A stretch of 64,000 bases of DNA from Shewanella colwelliana ATCC 39565 (GCF_000518705.1 NZ_JAEC01000004.1:94285-158284), one strand, 5' to 3'; positions 38,521 to 47,213 are shown, numbered from the stretch's first letter. Program-made: numbers and translations. The notes: generated by a model from the letters alone, not told the origin.

Positions 38521-39513
38521 ATGGGCCTTTTACAAAACGGCAAGTGGGTCGATAAGTGGTACTCTACCGATAAAAATGAAGGGAACTTTGAACGAGAAGA
38601 CGCCATTTTTCGTCAACAGATCTGTGCGCCAAGTGACGGCAAGCCAACACCAAGGTTTACGCCTGAATCCCAGCGCTATCATCTTTATGTGTCTCTGGCT
38701 TGCCCTTGGGCACACAGGACACTGATCTTCCGAGAACTCAAAGCATTGCAATCCCATATCGGTGTGACCACAGTAGAACCCCATATGCTTGCCAACGGCT
38801 GGGAGTTTAGCGGCCCTAAGCAGAGTGAGATAGCCAGCCATATTAACGGCGCTGAAAGCGACAGACTCAATGGCAAAGATTTCTTATATGAGATTTACCA
38901 AACAGCCAAACCAGATTACAGTGGCCGCGTAACCGTGCCTGTATTGTGGGATAAATCCTTAAACACCATTGTCAGTAACGAATCATCTGAAATCATCAGA
39001 ATGTTTAATAGTGAGTTTAATACGTTGACGGGTAACGAATTAGATTTTTACCCAAAAGCATTACGAAATGAGATTGACCAGATCAATGCATGGATCTACA
39101 GCGATATTAATAATGGTGTCTATCGCTGTGGCTTTGCGACCACACAATCTGCCTATAATACCGCCTTTGACAAAATTTTTAGTGCATTAGATAGAGTCGA
39201 AGCGTTACTCAGCAAGCAAAAGTTTCTGGTAGGAGACACCTTAACGGAGGCTGATTGGCGGCTATTTACCACCTTAATCCGCTTTGACGCAGTTTATGTG
39301 GGCCACTTTAAAACCAATCGAAATCGTATTGCTGACATGAGTGCAATTCAGCACTATATGAAGGCGTTATATCAGTATCCAAATATTGCCAAGACGGTAA
39401 ACTTTGAACATATAAAGCAGCATTATTACTTCAGCCATGGACAAATCAACCCCACAAGGGTTGTACCAAACGGTCCGCAACTGGATCTATTATCGGCACA
39501 TAATCGCGGTTAG
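38521..39513 (+). CDS. Glutathionyl-hydroquinone reductase (Xi-class GST, YqjG type)
   Basis: The 330-residue protein has the Xi-class glutathione transferase signature, with catalytic C61 in SLACPWAHRTL, an N-terminal thioredoxin-like domain to about 170 and a helical C-terminal domain. The family reduces glutathionylated hydroquinones with glutathione. AGGAAG lies upstream of the ATG. It appears monocistronic; the convergent small gene at 39514-39738 ends at the adjacent base. A quinone role could fit respiratory quinone maintenance, but this is inference. Confidence 0.92.
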   Translation: MGLLQNGKWVDKWYSTDKNEGNFEREDAIFRQQICAPSDGKPTPRFTPESQRYHLYVSLACPWAHRTLIFRELKALQSHIGVTTVEPHMLANGWEFSGPKQSEIASHINGAESDRLNGKDFLYEIYQTAKPDYSGRVTVPVLWDKSLNTIVSNESSEIIRMFNSEFNTLTGNELDFYPKALRNEIDQINAWIYSDINNGVYRCGFATTQSAYNTAFDKIFSALDRVEALLSKQKFLVGDTLTEADWRLFTTLIRFDAVYVGHFKTNRNRIADMSAIQHYMKALYQYPNIAKTVNFEHIKQHYYFSHGQINPTRVVPNGPQLDLLSAHNRG

Positions 39514-39738
39514 TTACAGATCAAGCCCAAGCTCGGTCGCAACAACCTCCATCTGTGTCAATGAGTCAAGTTTACAGTGCCAACGTACCGCGCCAGCATC
39601 GGCTACGATCATCAATGCATCACTAATTAGCTTAATATCTTCGGCCATTGCATAAAGCGTCACCGGTAAGGCCGTTAGCTTAATCTGCAACTCAAAAGGG
39701 GATAAAATAAGCTTGCCTTGCGTAAAATCTAACACCAT
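39514..39738 (-). CDS. Small conserved protein, possibly DUF3389
   Basis: The 74-residue protein from the ATG at 39738 (GGAGTCG upstream) begins MVLDFTQGKLILSPFELQIK and ends with a region resembling small Vibrio/Shewanella proteins of the DUF3389 type (VADAGAVRWHCKL). The frame is open back to 39780, but that start lies inside the slyD terminator, so it is rejected. The composition suggests a soluble alpha/beta protein. Its function is unknown. It lies downstream of slyD and abuts the convergent glutathione transferase gene. Confidence 0.6.
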   Translation of the reverse strand: MVLDFTQGKLILSPFELQIKLTALPVTLYAMAEDIKLISDALMIVADAGAVRWHCKLDSLTQMEVVATELGLDL

Positions 39739-39759
39739 AAAACGACTCCAGTGAAGGCA

Positions 39760-39792
39760 CAAAAAATAAAACCCAAACAACTGTTTGGGTTT
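39760..39792 (-). terminator. Terminator of slyD
   Basis: The 10-bp stem AAACCCAAAC/GTTTGGGTTT (39769-39778 and 39783-39792) with a 4-nt loop is followed on the minus strand by TTATTTTTT, 24 bp after the slyD stop. Confidence 0.9.
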
Positions 39793-39816
39793 ATATCACA
39801 TCATTAACCTACTCGC

Positions 39817-40299
39817 TTAGTGGTGATGACCACCTACACCATGGGCATGACCATGGGCAATCTCTTCGTCGGTAGCATCACGCGCGTCAACAACATCAAG
39901 ATCAAACGTTAACTCGCGACCCGCTAATGGGTGGTTTACATCGACGGTGGCCATAAACTTGCCCACCTTAATGATGGTCACTTGGCGTTGTCCTTGATCA
40001 GTATTAATCAGTGCACGCATGCCCGCTTTCCACACTTTTGCGCCTTGCAGATGTTTAACAGAAACACGCTGCTCTGCATCTTCATTACGAACACCGTAAG
40101 TCTGTTCAGGAGGTAAGGTAACCGAGAATTTGTCACCAATTTCGCGTCCAGCGATCGCATTTTCAACTCCTGGCATCATATTGTCATGGCCATGAAGATA
40201 CGCAATTGGGTCTAAACCTTCATTGGTCTCTAATACTTCACCCGCTTCATCACGAAGGGTGTAGTTAAACTGAACAACCATATCATCTTTAATGCTCAT
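39817..40299 (-). CDS. slyD: SlyD, FKBP-type peptidyl-prolyl isomerase
   Basis: The 160-residue protein has the FKBP domain interrupted by an insert-in-flap domain (about 65-125), as in SlyD, and a histidine-rich C-terminus (HGHAHGVGGHHH) that can bind nickel. SlyD folds proteins and helps metal delivery to hydrogenases. The start at 40299 has AAGGAAA upstream; the frame opens at 40323. The tail is shorter and lacks the cysteines of the E. coli tail. Confidence 0.93.
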   Translation of the reverse strand: MSIKDDMVVQFNYTLRDEAGEVLETNEGLDPIAYLHGHDNMMPGVENAIAGREIGDKFSVTLPPEQTYGVRNEDAEQRVSVKHLQGAKVWKAGMRALINTDQGQRQVTIIKVGKFMATVDVNHPLAGRELTFDLDVVDARDATDEEIAHGHAHGVGGHHH

Positions 40300-40410
40300 C
40301 AGATTTCCTTGAATCTCTATCAAATTTAATTGCGACGCAGCTTAACAAATGTTGCGCTGTTGCTCTAGCGCTATTATTGCGCCTCAAGCCTCTCTTTAAA
40401 CAAGCTGGCG

Positions 40411-41286
40411 CTATCTTACCTTGGCACCAGGCACAATAGCCAAATGTTCGATTTTCGCCAACACATCAGTGTTATCTAGGGCCAGCTGACAAACGCCAGT
40501 GCGAATTTGATGTCCTATAGAACAATCAACGCTCCATTGACGTAATAAGTAGCCCGCTAACGCGGCACGACTACTGATGACTAACTGCCCATCACGCATT
40601 TGATAGTCTAGTGCAATAGCTTCTCCATGCTTAAGACTTGGGTGAGGAATCAACACCAATTCCACAAGTTGCTGCCAATGTTGGTCTAGCGCGGCAAGTT
40701 CATGATCGTAGGGCTCAATGCTTGACACCCCGACAGATTTTATTCGCGTCACGACAAAGTCTGTAAAAATCTGATGATGACGGTCAAATGCTCTTACGTG
40801 CCAACGCTGACCATTATTAACTAATGTATGGGGTACCACTTCTCGCTGTGTCTCACCTGAAGATACCGACACATAAGTCATTGCGATCGCACGCTGATGC
40901 TGTATGGCCCGCATCAGCGCGGCAATGATCTCTGTATTAGGGTGAATAAGCTGAACGGCGGCAATACAGATTTGGCTGGGTTCAACAGGATGTGACAAAC
41001 CATCACCAAATCCGTTAGCAAGCCCATGCAAAATCACTTCCGGATCGTGGTCAAACAGAGGCTTAAATGTATCACAGCGATGATAACGTTTAGTTTGATG
41101 AACCAACTGCATGCTTTGGGGTGCTAACGCCTTATAACTGGCAAGATCTCGTGTTGCAGCCGCTAAACCTGTAGCAAACTTTGCAATAAGATCTTGACGC
41201 GAAACCTGCGCAAAGTATTGCAAACTAAAATCAATAAACGCCAATCGCTGACGTTGACCATGAGACAGTTTGTCCATCACATCCAT
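40411..41286 (-). CDS. WYL-domain transcriptional regulator, BrxR/CapW-like
   Basis: The 291-residue protein has an N-terminal winged helix-turn-helix (about 10-65) followed by the segment YKALAPQSMQLVHQTKRYHR, which resembles the linker of BrxR/CapW regulators. A WYL domain occupies about 120-200 (MTYVSVSSGETQREVVPHTL, then RWHVRAFD) and a C-terminal WCX-like region follows. BrxR and CapW repress phage-defence operons (BREX, CBASS), but no defence genes are visible here. The ATG at 41286 has GAGG upstream. It lies between slyD and the mltB-like gene. Confidence 0.82.
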   Translation of the reverse strand: MDVMDKLSHGQRQRLAFIDFSLQYFAQVSRQDLIAKFATGLAAATRDLASYKALAPQSMQLVHQTKRYHRCDTFKPLFDHDPEVILHGLANGFGDGLSHPVEPSQICIAAVQLIHPNTEIIAALMRAIQHQRAIAMTYVSVSSGETQREVVPHTLVNNGQRWHVRAFDRHHQIFTDFVVTRIKSVGVSSIEPYDHELAALDQHWQQLVELVLIPHPSLKHGEAIALDYQMRDGQLVISSRAALAGYLLRQWSVDCSIGHQIRTGVCQLALDNTDVLAKIEHLAIVPGAKVR

Positions 41287-41349
41287 GAGCTAATACCTCG
41301 ACACCATAACGAAACGTTTTTACACCACACAGAGCACACCCTGCAGGAA

Positions 41350-42537
41350 CTATTGTATTCCAAGCGACTTAAACGTCTGATCGCTAGGGAAACCATCAGC
41401 AATTAAGCCGACACTGCGTTGATAAGCTTGCAAACCCGCACGAGAATTGGTCCCTAACACACCATCGGGCTTACCAACATCAAAGCCCTTGTCATTAAGC
41501 GCACTTTGTAACTGCTTTAATCTTTCGCGGCTGATATTATCTTGCTTTGGTGGTGCCACTGTCAGCGGCGCCCCACCATTAATCCTATCGGCTAAGTTGC
41601 CCACCGCAATTGCATAAAATTCAGAACGATTCCAGCGCATAATCACATCAAAGTTGCTGTATCCAAGAAATGCGGGACCTGCATGGCCAGCAGGTACATA
41701 TAAGGACGCCTGCATATCAGGCGTTGCCAATGGTTGTCCATTGGCCTGGGTAATACCCGTTGTCGCCCACTGTGTAAGTGGCTGCGCTTGTTTACGTCCT
41801 AGTTGACTAAAGTCATAGTTTGCAGGCAATCGAACCTCTCTGCCCCAGCGTTCATTACGCACCCAGCCTAACTGATTGAGAAAGTTGGCGGCCGATGTTA
41901 ATGCGTCAGTAGTACTGTTCCACAAATCTGCTTTGCCATCATCATCGGCATCAATAGCGTATTTTGCATAGGCAGAAGGCATAAACTGCGTATGACCCAT
42001 CGCCCCCGCCCATGAACCTACCATATCTTTGGTATCAAACTGATAAGCTTGCTTTAATTTTAATGCCTGAATGAGTTCGCCAGTAAAGTAGTTGCTGCGT
42101 CTTGGGTCGCACGCCAAGGTAGTCAATGAATCAATAACAGGCATTTTACCCTTGTAAGAACCAAAGTTTGTCTCTAACCCCCAAAAAGCCATCAAATATT
42201 GTGGCGGTATGCCGTACTCTTGCTGTAACTGTTTTAGCAAGACGCGATGTTCTTTCAGCAGTCGGCGCCCTTCTTTCACGCGCCAATCCGTAACACGCTT
42301 AGTGAAATAGTTATCAAAGGTTTGACTAAATTCAGGTTGTTTCTTATCAAGCTCAATCACTCGAGTGACATACTTAACCTGCCCCAAAGTCTGTTCAATG
42401 GTCGTTTGGGAGACACCCGCTTGCGTCGCTTTCTCTTTTAATGAGGCCACGCAACTGTCAAATTCATTTGCCGTCGCATTAAGGCTACTCACCCCAGAAA
42501 CCAAGAGTGCAGAGGCGATAGTGAGCAATGTTTTCAA
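41350..42537 (-). CDS. Lytic murein transglycosylase (MltB family) with PG-binding domain
   Basis: The 395-residue protein has a signal peptide (about 1-24), an SLT_2-type catalytic domain with the glutamate E122 in MAFWGLETNFGSYKG, and a C-terminal peptidoglycan-binding domain (about 335-395, LQSALNDKGFDVGKPDGVLG). It cleaves glycan strands to 1,6-anhydro ends. There is no lipobox, so unlike E. coli MltB it should be soluble in the periplasm. The ORF ends 63 bp before the WYL gene in the same direction. Confidence 0.92.
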   Translation of the reverse strand: MKTLLTIASALLVSGVSSLNATANEFDSCVASLKEKATQAGVSQTTIEQTLGQVKYVTRVIELDKKQPEFSQTFDNYFTKRVTDWRVKEGRRLLKEHRVLLKQLQQEYGIPPQYLMAFWGLETNFGSYKGKMPVIDSLTTLACDPRRSNYFTGELIQALKLKQAYQFDTKDMVGSWAGAMGHTQFMPSAYAKYAIDADDDGKADLWNSTTDALTSAANFLNQLGWVRNERWGREVRLPANYDFSQLGRKQAQPLTQWATTGITQANGQPLATPDMQASLYVPAGHAGPAFLGYSNFDVIMRWNRSEFYAIAVGNLADRINGGAPLTVAPPKQDNISRERLKQLQSALNDKGFDVGKPDGVLGTNSRAGLQAYQRSVGLIADGFPSDQTFKSLGIQ

Positions 42538-42794
42538 ATTGGATACTCCTAGATAATCAGCGGTTGGTTATACTCGCCACCTTGAAACTGACCAACCTTA
42601 AAAAGAGATAGCGATAAGACATCATAACGATTGGTACTGTTTATACTAGATTTTTTATCGCAATTTAATTCACCTGCTAGGCTTTTATCTGTAAGCGGCC
42701 AATTAGTGCGCTTTTTTACTAAACTATCACTTGGCTGACTCATTACTTGACGTATAATGGGGCGTTTTTTTAACAAACTTCAAAGAGATCGAAC

Positions 42795-43154
42795 ATGACT
42801 GACAGCAATCCCGTTTTAGTAAGTTTTATTGAAAACGTAAAAGAGCACCAAGCCGTTTGGGGTCTTCAGGACGAAACTGGTGAAGGTTGGGTAGTTTGCG
42901 ACTCTTCAGAGTATGAAGAAACTGACGTCATGCCGTTATGGTCAAGCCAAGATCTAGCAAGAATACACTGCACTGAAGAGTGGAAGAACTATCAGCCAGT
43001 ATCAATTAGCCTAGAAGAATTTCTTGAGTATTGGGTGAGCGACCTTCATGATGATGGCGTACTCATTGGTGTTGACTGGGTAGCCGAACAAGAATGCCTA
43101 GAACTTGACCCGATTGCAGTGGCCAAGACATTAGTTGATATCGAAAAAGAATAA
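42795..43154 (+). CDS. DUF2750 family protein
   Basis: The 119-residue acidic protein has the tryptophan-rich pattern of DUF2750: AVWGLQDETGEGWVV, MPLWSSQDLAR, EEWKNYQPVSISLEEFLEYW and DGVLIGVDW. Its function is unknown, and it is cytoplasmic by composition. The ATG follows AAAGAGATCGAAC. A second hypothetical gene with a TTG start follows 46 bp downstream and may be co-transcribed. Confidence 0.85.
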   Translation: MTDSNPVLVSFIENVKEHQAVWGLQDETGEGWVVCDSSEYEETDVMPLWSSQDLARIHCTEEWKNYQPVSISLEEFLEYWVSDLHDDGVLIGVDWVAEQECLELDPIAVAKTLVDIEKE

Positions 43155-43200
43155 GTTTCATCCGGTGCCAAATACGCCAATAGCAGACAAGGGTTAAACC

Positions 43201-43845
43201 TTGTCTGCATTATTTCCATTGATTGATATCCCGTTCACTCAACGCCACACCTGTTGGTTTTGCAGTGAACCATGCAATGCGATATTTAACTATCAAGCGC
43301 ACCACTACACGCCACATCCATCACTCTCCCTTCCTTGCTGTAAAGAGTGTCTATCATTTGCATCAAAAGCTCCGTTAACCTCAATTTGGGACTGTCAAAT
43401 GGCAGTCAAAGATGAACTTATGCGACGCTATGCCAAACATTTGGCCATAGGTGAAAATTGGACTGAACAGGAGTTAGCCGAATCTGAGTTCTCTTGTAAA
43501 GTATTTGAAGGGTTTAAAAAGAGTGCATGGTTTATGTACCAAGTCGCCAAACAGCGAGTATCAGCCTCTGGGTGGCCATTGAGTCTGAATGGTGTCAGTT
43601 TAGACGCCAGTCAGTACGATCTTGGCTTCATGTTTGACGGTGTCAATTACACATCAATCTCAAGCGCAGTGGAGCACTACAGCAACATGCTAGGCTTAGA
43701 CAAACTATTTTTGCAGGATCTAGTGAGCTTAGTAGGCCGAGAACGATTTGGCTATGCCGTCAGAATCTGTCGGATCAATATCGTTTCAACCAAAGCGGTG
43801 AAGCGACAGGTACTGGCGGATATGAGTAACGAGTTAAACGATTAA
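43201..43845 (+). CDS. Hypothetical protein with N-terminal zinc-ribbon-like cysteines
   Basis: The 214-residue protein begins at a TTG at 43201 with AAGGG upstream. The first 60 residues contain CWFC near residue 20 and CCKEC near 48-52, spaced like a zinc ribbon. The remainder is mixed, with aromatic residues and no membrane segment. I do not recognise a named family. It may be a nucleic-acid-binding or regulatory protein, but nothing in the sequence proves this. It lies downstream of the DUF2750 gene and converges with cheV. Confidence 0.65.
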   Translation: MSALFPLIDIPFTQRHTCWFCSEPCNAIFNYQAHHYTPHPSLSLPCCKECLSFASKAPLTSIWDCQMAVKDELMRRYAKHLAIGENWTEQELAESEFSCKVFEGFKKSAWFMYQVAKQRVSASGWPLSLNGVSLDASQYDLGFMFDGVNYTSISSAVEHYSNMLGLDKLFLQDLVSLVGRERFGYAVRICRINIVSTKAVKRQVLADMSNELND

Positions 43846-43912
43846 CTTGTCTGTTTCACTTTGCATTGTCATTCGATAAAGCCTAATGCCAAGCTAAACC
43901 TAAACGTCAGTC

Positions 43913-44851
43913 CTACACCACTTGACGTAATCTATCTTGTACAACACCTACCAGTAGATCGGGTTGAAACTTAGAAATAAATTTATCGCAGCCAACCTTT
44001 TCTACCATGGCGTTATTAAAACTGCCGCTTAAGGATGTATTGAGAGTGATATAAAGTTTGTTCATGCGTTTGTCTTTGCGGATCTCATGAGTCAGACGAT
44101 AACCATCCATCTCTGGCATCTCTGCATCAGTTATCAACATCAAAATCTCATTGTAAACATCTTTACCTTCATCACACCACTTCTGCAGTACCTGTAATGC
44201 TTGCAAACCATCAGACGTCTCAATCACTTCAATCCCTAACGGCTCAAGCGTTTCCTTCACTTGTCGTCTAGCAGTAGAAGAGTCATCGGCAATGAGGATT
44301 TTACGGCCGTACATGTTCGCCGCGAGCTCCTGGTCTAAAACGCCCTCAGAGAGTGAAATATCGTAATGGATAATTTCAGCAAGGACTTTTTCAACATCAA
44401 TAATAGACACCAGCTGTGTGACGCCCTCTACTTCAACTTTGGTGATGGCGGTAAGATAGTTATGGGCACCGGTACTTTTTGGGGGTGGCATAATATCACC
44501 CCAAGTCATATTGATAATATGCTCGACTCGCCCGACCATAAACCCCTGAATGCTTCGGTTATACTCAGTAATGATCAAATTTGCATCGCCATCATCAACC
44601 CTAGGTTGAAAACCGATGGCCGCTCTTAAATCAATCACAGGTATTGAGGTTCCACGAATATTGGCGACTCCCTTTATGCTACTGTGGCTGCCAGGTAAAG
44701 CGCTGAGTGGCGGAAGTTTAACAACCTCTTTAACCTTAAAAACATTTATGGCAAACAATTGTGTCGCATTAATGCGAAACAATAATAGTTCCAAACGATT
44801 TTCGCCGACAAGTTGTGTCCTTTGATCAACCGTTTCTAACACTCTGGCCAT
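43913..44851 (-). CDS. cheV: Chemotaxis protein CheV (CheW-REC)
   Basis: The 312-residue protein has a CheW domain (about 15-165) with NIRGTSIPVIDLR and a receiver domain (about 180-312) with the phospho-acceptor aspartate in LMLITDAEMPEMDG. CheV couples receptors to CheA and tunes adaptation. The start at 44851 is preferred over 44863 because MARVLETVDQRTQL matches family starts. It is monocistronic here; no chemotaxis operon is adjacent. A 13-bp-loop inverted repeat lies upstream at 44884-44910. Confidence 0.93.
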   Translation of the reverse strand: MARVLETVDQRTQLVGENRLELLLFRINATQLFAINVFKVKEVVKLPPLSALPGSHSSIKGVANIRGTSIPVIDLRAAIGFQPRVDDGDANLIITEYNRSIQGFMVGRVEHIINMTWGDIMPPPKSTGAHNYLTAITKVEVEGVTQLVSIIDVEKVLAEIIHYDISLSEGVLDQELAANMYGRKILIADDSSTARRQVKETLEPLGIEVIETSDGLQALQVLQKWCDEGKDVYNEILMLITDAEMPEMDGYRLTHEIRKDKRMNKLYITLNTSLSGSFNNAMVEKVGCDKFISKFQPDLLVGVVQDRLRQVV

Positions 44852-44960
44852 AACACTTCTCACTAAATTTTTAGGGTATTTGGGGGCTATAACTTTAACA
44901 AGTATAGCCCTTTATTGACGCTATTTATCACTGTTCAATCACAGTCGACGAATCTCTTTA

Positions 44961-46583
44961 TTACTGACTAGTATTTAATGCTACAGGTGCCACAGGTATG
45001 ATTCTGGATCCATGTTTGATCACGATATCCATAATACCGAGATGAAGCTCTTCTGAAGCAACTTGGTAAGTAGGCAAACTCTTAGTACCAACATAAGCAA
45101 AAATATTAACCTGCAACCCATGCAGACCAAAGCCCTTAAATGTCACTCTTAATGGCGAATCCATCACTAACTCATGCGCCTCGAGCATCTCTTTAATGTC
45201 TTTGATAATCGCCTTCAATTGTTCGGTATTGGTCATCAAATAGTCTAATCGGATATCTGCTTTAAAACGAATTTTCTCCCGCTCAGAAATATTCTCAATT
45301 TCCATCTCGACCAACTTTGCATTAGGTACATGGATAAGTGTCCTGTCTAGCGTTCTTATCTGTGTGCAACGCAGACCAATCTCTTCAACAGTGCCTTTAA
45401 TTGAACCAAATTTACAGACATTACCCACCTTAATTGGCGCGGCGGAGTATAAGGTAATCGTGCCAATGAAATTCTCAATTGACTGCTTAGAAGCAAGCGC
45501 AATTGCAATGCCACCAATCCCCATCCCAGCGATGATTGCACTGGCGTTAAAACCAAGGTGCTCAAGCCACACCAGCACTGCAAGCACAACAAAAATTACT
45601 CGTAAAAAATTGGTTAGCGGTCTTAAAAGTGATGCCCCCTGCTTTTGTCCTTTGTCGAGCATACGTTGCTTAAGACCAGCTTGGATTATCCCCACTCCTG
45701 ACCAGACTAACCAAATAATTGAGATGAGCGTTAAAATGCCAGTATCAATCGCTTCGAGCGCGGCAGTAGATATGGTGCCATGGCTTAGCCAGGTTCTAAC
45801 AGCCATCACAGCAAGGAAGAAGCGCAGTGGACCAGCAACAATGTAGGCGAGTTCAGTTTTTAAATGATACTCTGTACGGAGTATCAGTATCTTAAACAAC
45901 CATGTAATTGGGATGATGATACAAAATGCTACCACTAAGTAGGTCACGATTAATGCCCACTCCCATATATTGACCTTAAAAACTCGGCCTTCTGGTAGGT
46001 GTGCAATATACCACTCAGTTAATGGCCCGTAGCCCAAATTGCCATATAACTGAGGCACTTTAGCCACCGTTGCATTGGAAATTTTCCAAATCGATCCATT
46101 CGCGCCTGGCACACGTTGTAAATAAAGAGCTATTTCACTACTTTGTAGTTTGACCCGACCAAATAGATCTCGATAACTCGGTAATTGGTCTCCTGTGACG
46201 CCTTGTGGAGTATCACTAATAAGCTCCAAATCAATCCACATGTTCCGGTCAATAATCGCCTGCAGTTTTTGTGCATATTCAGGACCTTTGTCAGCAGACA
46301 AACCGTCTGGCAAGTACCTCAAATCGAGATATTTGGCCGCCGTTTCAAAATCTTGTTCATAGGTCGCTTGAGTGAAACCTTCTAGGGCACCGCGAGGCGT
46401 GTCGCGGCGGAGTGCGTCTTTATAATTATACTTGTGTGGCTCAACGTCTAAAAACTCTTGTTCTGTGGTGTCCGTCGATGCCTTTTGCAAAGCTTGTACA
46501 ACACTTGTTGGTTCAGCAGCATTAGCTACCAAAGCAAAAGCTGATAGGAATAAAACCCACCCAAAAAAAAATTTGTTATGCAT
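44961..46583 (-). CDS. MscS-family mechanosensitive channel
   Basis: The 540-residue protein has a signal peptide (about 1-22, cleavage after ANA), a periplasmic domain of about 185 residues, then about four to five transmembrane segments (from residue 205). The pore-lining helix and beta domain of MscS follow (GMGIGGIAIALASKQSIENF, then GTVEEIGLRCTQIRTLD). It would open under membrane tension and release solutes. The large N-terminal domain places it with the longer MscS-like paralogues. No regulator is adjacent. Confidence 0.92.
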   Translation of the reverse strand: MHNKFFFGWVLFLSAFALVANAAEPTSVVQALQKASTDTTEQEFLDVEPHKYNYKDALRRDTPRGALEGFTQATYEQDFETAAKYLDLRYLPDGLSADKGPEYAQKLQAIIDRNMWIDLELISDTPQGVTGDQLPSYRDLFGRVKLQSSEIALYLQRVPGANGSIWKISNATVAKVPQLYGNLGYGPLTEWYIAHLPEGRVFKVNIWEWALIVTYLVVAFCIIIPITWLFKILILRTEYHLKTELAYIVAGPLRFFLAVMAVRTWLSHGTISTAALEAIDTGILTLISIIWLVWSGVGIIQAGLKQRMLDKGQKQGASLLRPLTNFLRVIFVVLAVLVWLEHLGFNASAIIAGMGIGGIAIALASKQSIENFIGTITLYSAAPIKVGNVCKFGSIKGTVEEIGLRCTQIRTLDRTLIHVPNAKLVEMEIENISEREKIRFKADIRLDYLMTNTEQLKAIIKDIKEMLEAHELVMDSPLRVTFKGFGLHGLQVNIFAYVGTKSLPTYQVASEELHLGIMDIVIKHGSRIIPVAPVALNTSQ

Positions 46584-47039
46584 CCTAGCCTCAAAAAATT
46601 AACAAAAGCCTATGAATTCTAGCATTTATTACAGATAACAAAAGATACTAAACAACGCATTTGCGCAAAAACACTAACCTTATAAGTCTCCCATCAAAAC
46701 TATTTGACAAGCGAATGCTTGTCGGTATACTGGCTGGAAGTTTGAGACTCCCTGTCCTGTATTCTTGTTTCGCTAGACCATTGTCATCGCATCCAACTAA
46801 TCCAGCAGTCCCCTTAATACGTCATATCATTGTCATAAAACCATGATTTACTGTGTACATCCCAGTATCTCGGTGGCTAGACAAAGAGCAAAGCCAGTCA
46901 CCATTGAAATGCTGATGATTAGTTTAAGGGAAATGGGTTATCTCAAATGTTTTTAACTCATCTTTTGCATAAGCTAAGGATATTTTATTATTAAATTTAA
47001 ACTGTTAAGCAAACAGTCAACACTATAGGAGTATGACCT
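46584..47039. other. Intergenic region with a palindromic promoter and possible mini-ORF
   Basis: No conventional gene fills these 456 bp. It contains the plus-strand promoter with embedded palindrome at 46704-46731, a 37-codon ORF at 46843-46956 without a ribosome-binding site, and the leader of the 57-residue gene at 47040, including the inverted repeat ACTGTT-N5-AACAGT (47001-47017). A longer frame at 46661-46846 runs across the promoter and is not credible. Confidence 0.6.
46704..46731 (+). promoter_or_regulatory. Sigma70-like promoter with a perfect palindrome in the spacer
   Basis: A perfect -35 (TTGACA, 46704-46709), a 16-bp spacer and a near-perfect -10 (TATACT, 46726-46731) point rightwards. 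A perfect inverted repeat, GACAAGC-GAAT-GCTTGTC (46706-46723), overlaps the -35 box and fills most of the spacer. That is the geometry of an operator for a dimeric repressor or a spacer-distorting activator. The expected start site is near 46738. It would drive the intergenic transcript leading towards 47040. The regulator is unknown. Confidence 0.6.
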
Positions 47040-47213
47040 ATGTCGTACAAAATGAATGGACATGAGATCACGGTTAATTTTCCCGTTGCCTCTATTTCCT
47101 TGAACAAATCTTCTATCGCTTTCACCGATAGTTTAGGTAAAAACAAGCAAACATTTTCTAAGCGTGTCGAAGCACTTCAATTTATGAAATGGTTGCTGTC
47201 TAGCAATAAATAA
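47040..47213 (+). CDS. 57-residue hypothetical protein
   Basis: An ATG at 47040 with AGGAG eight bases upstream opens a 57-codon frame ending at TAA 47211-47213. The product starts MSYKMNGHEITVNFP, contains the segment SKRVEALQFMKWLL, and ends in SSNK. It is basic and soluble, with a likely beta N-terminal half and a C-terminal helix. I do not recognise a family. An inverted repeat (47001-47017) lies just upstream of the ribosome-binding site. The strong ribosome-binding site and protein-like composition make it a credible small gene. Confidence 0.6.
   Translation: MSYKMNGHEITVNFPVASISLNKSSIAFTDSLGKNKQTFSKRVEALQFMKWLLSSNK

Noticed and set aside
42549-42776. 75-codon minus-strand frame between the mltB-like gene and the DUF2750 gene
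   Set aside because: No ribosome-binding site, low-complexity composition, and it fills the promoter region of two flanking genes.
44884-44910. Inverted repeat GGGCTATA/TATAGCCC between mscS and cheV as a terminator
   Set aside because: The stem is good, but the minus strand downstream lacks a T-run and no plus-strand gene precedes it; left as a structural curiosity.
46661-46846. 61-codon plus-strand frame
   Set aside because: It starts with TTG without a ribosome-binding site and runs straight through the palindromic promoter at 46704-46731.
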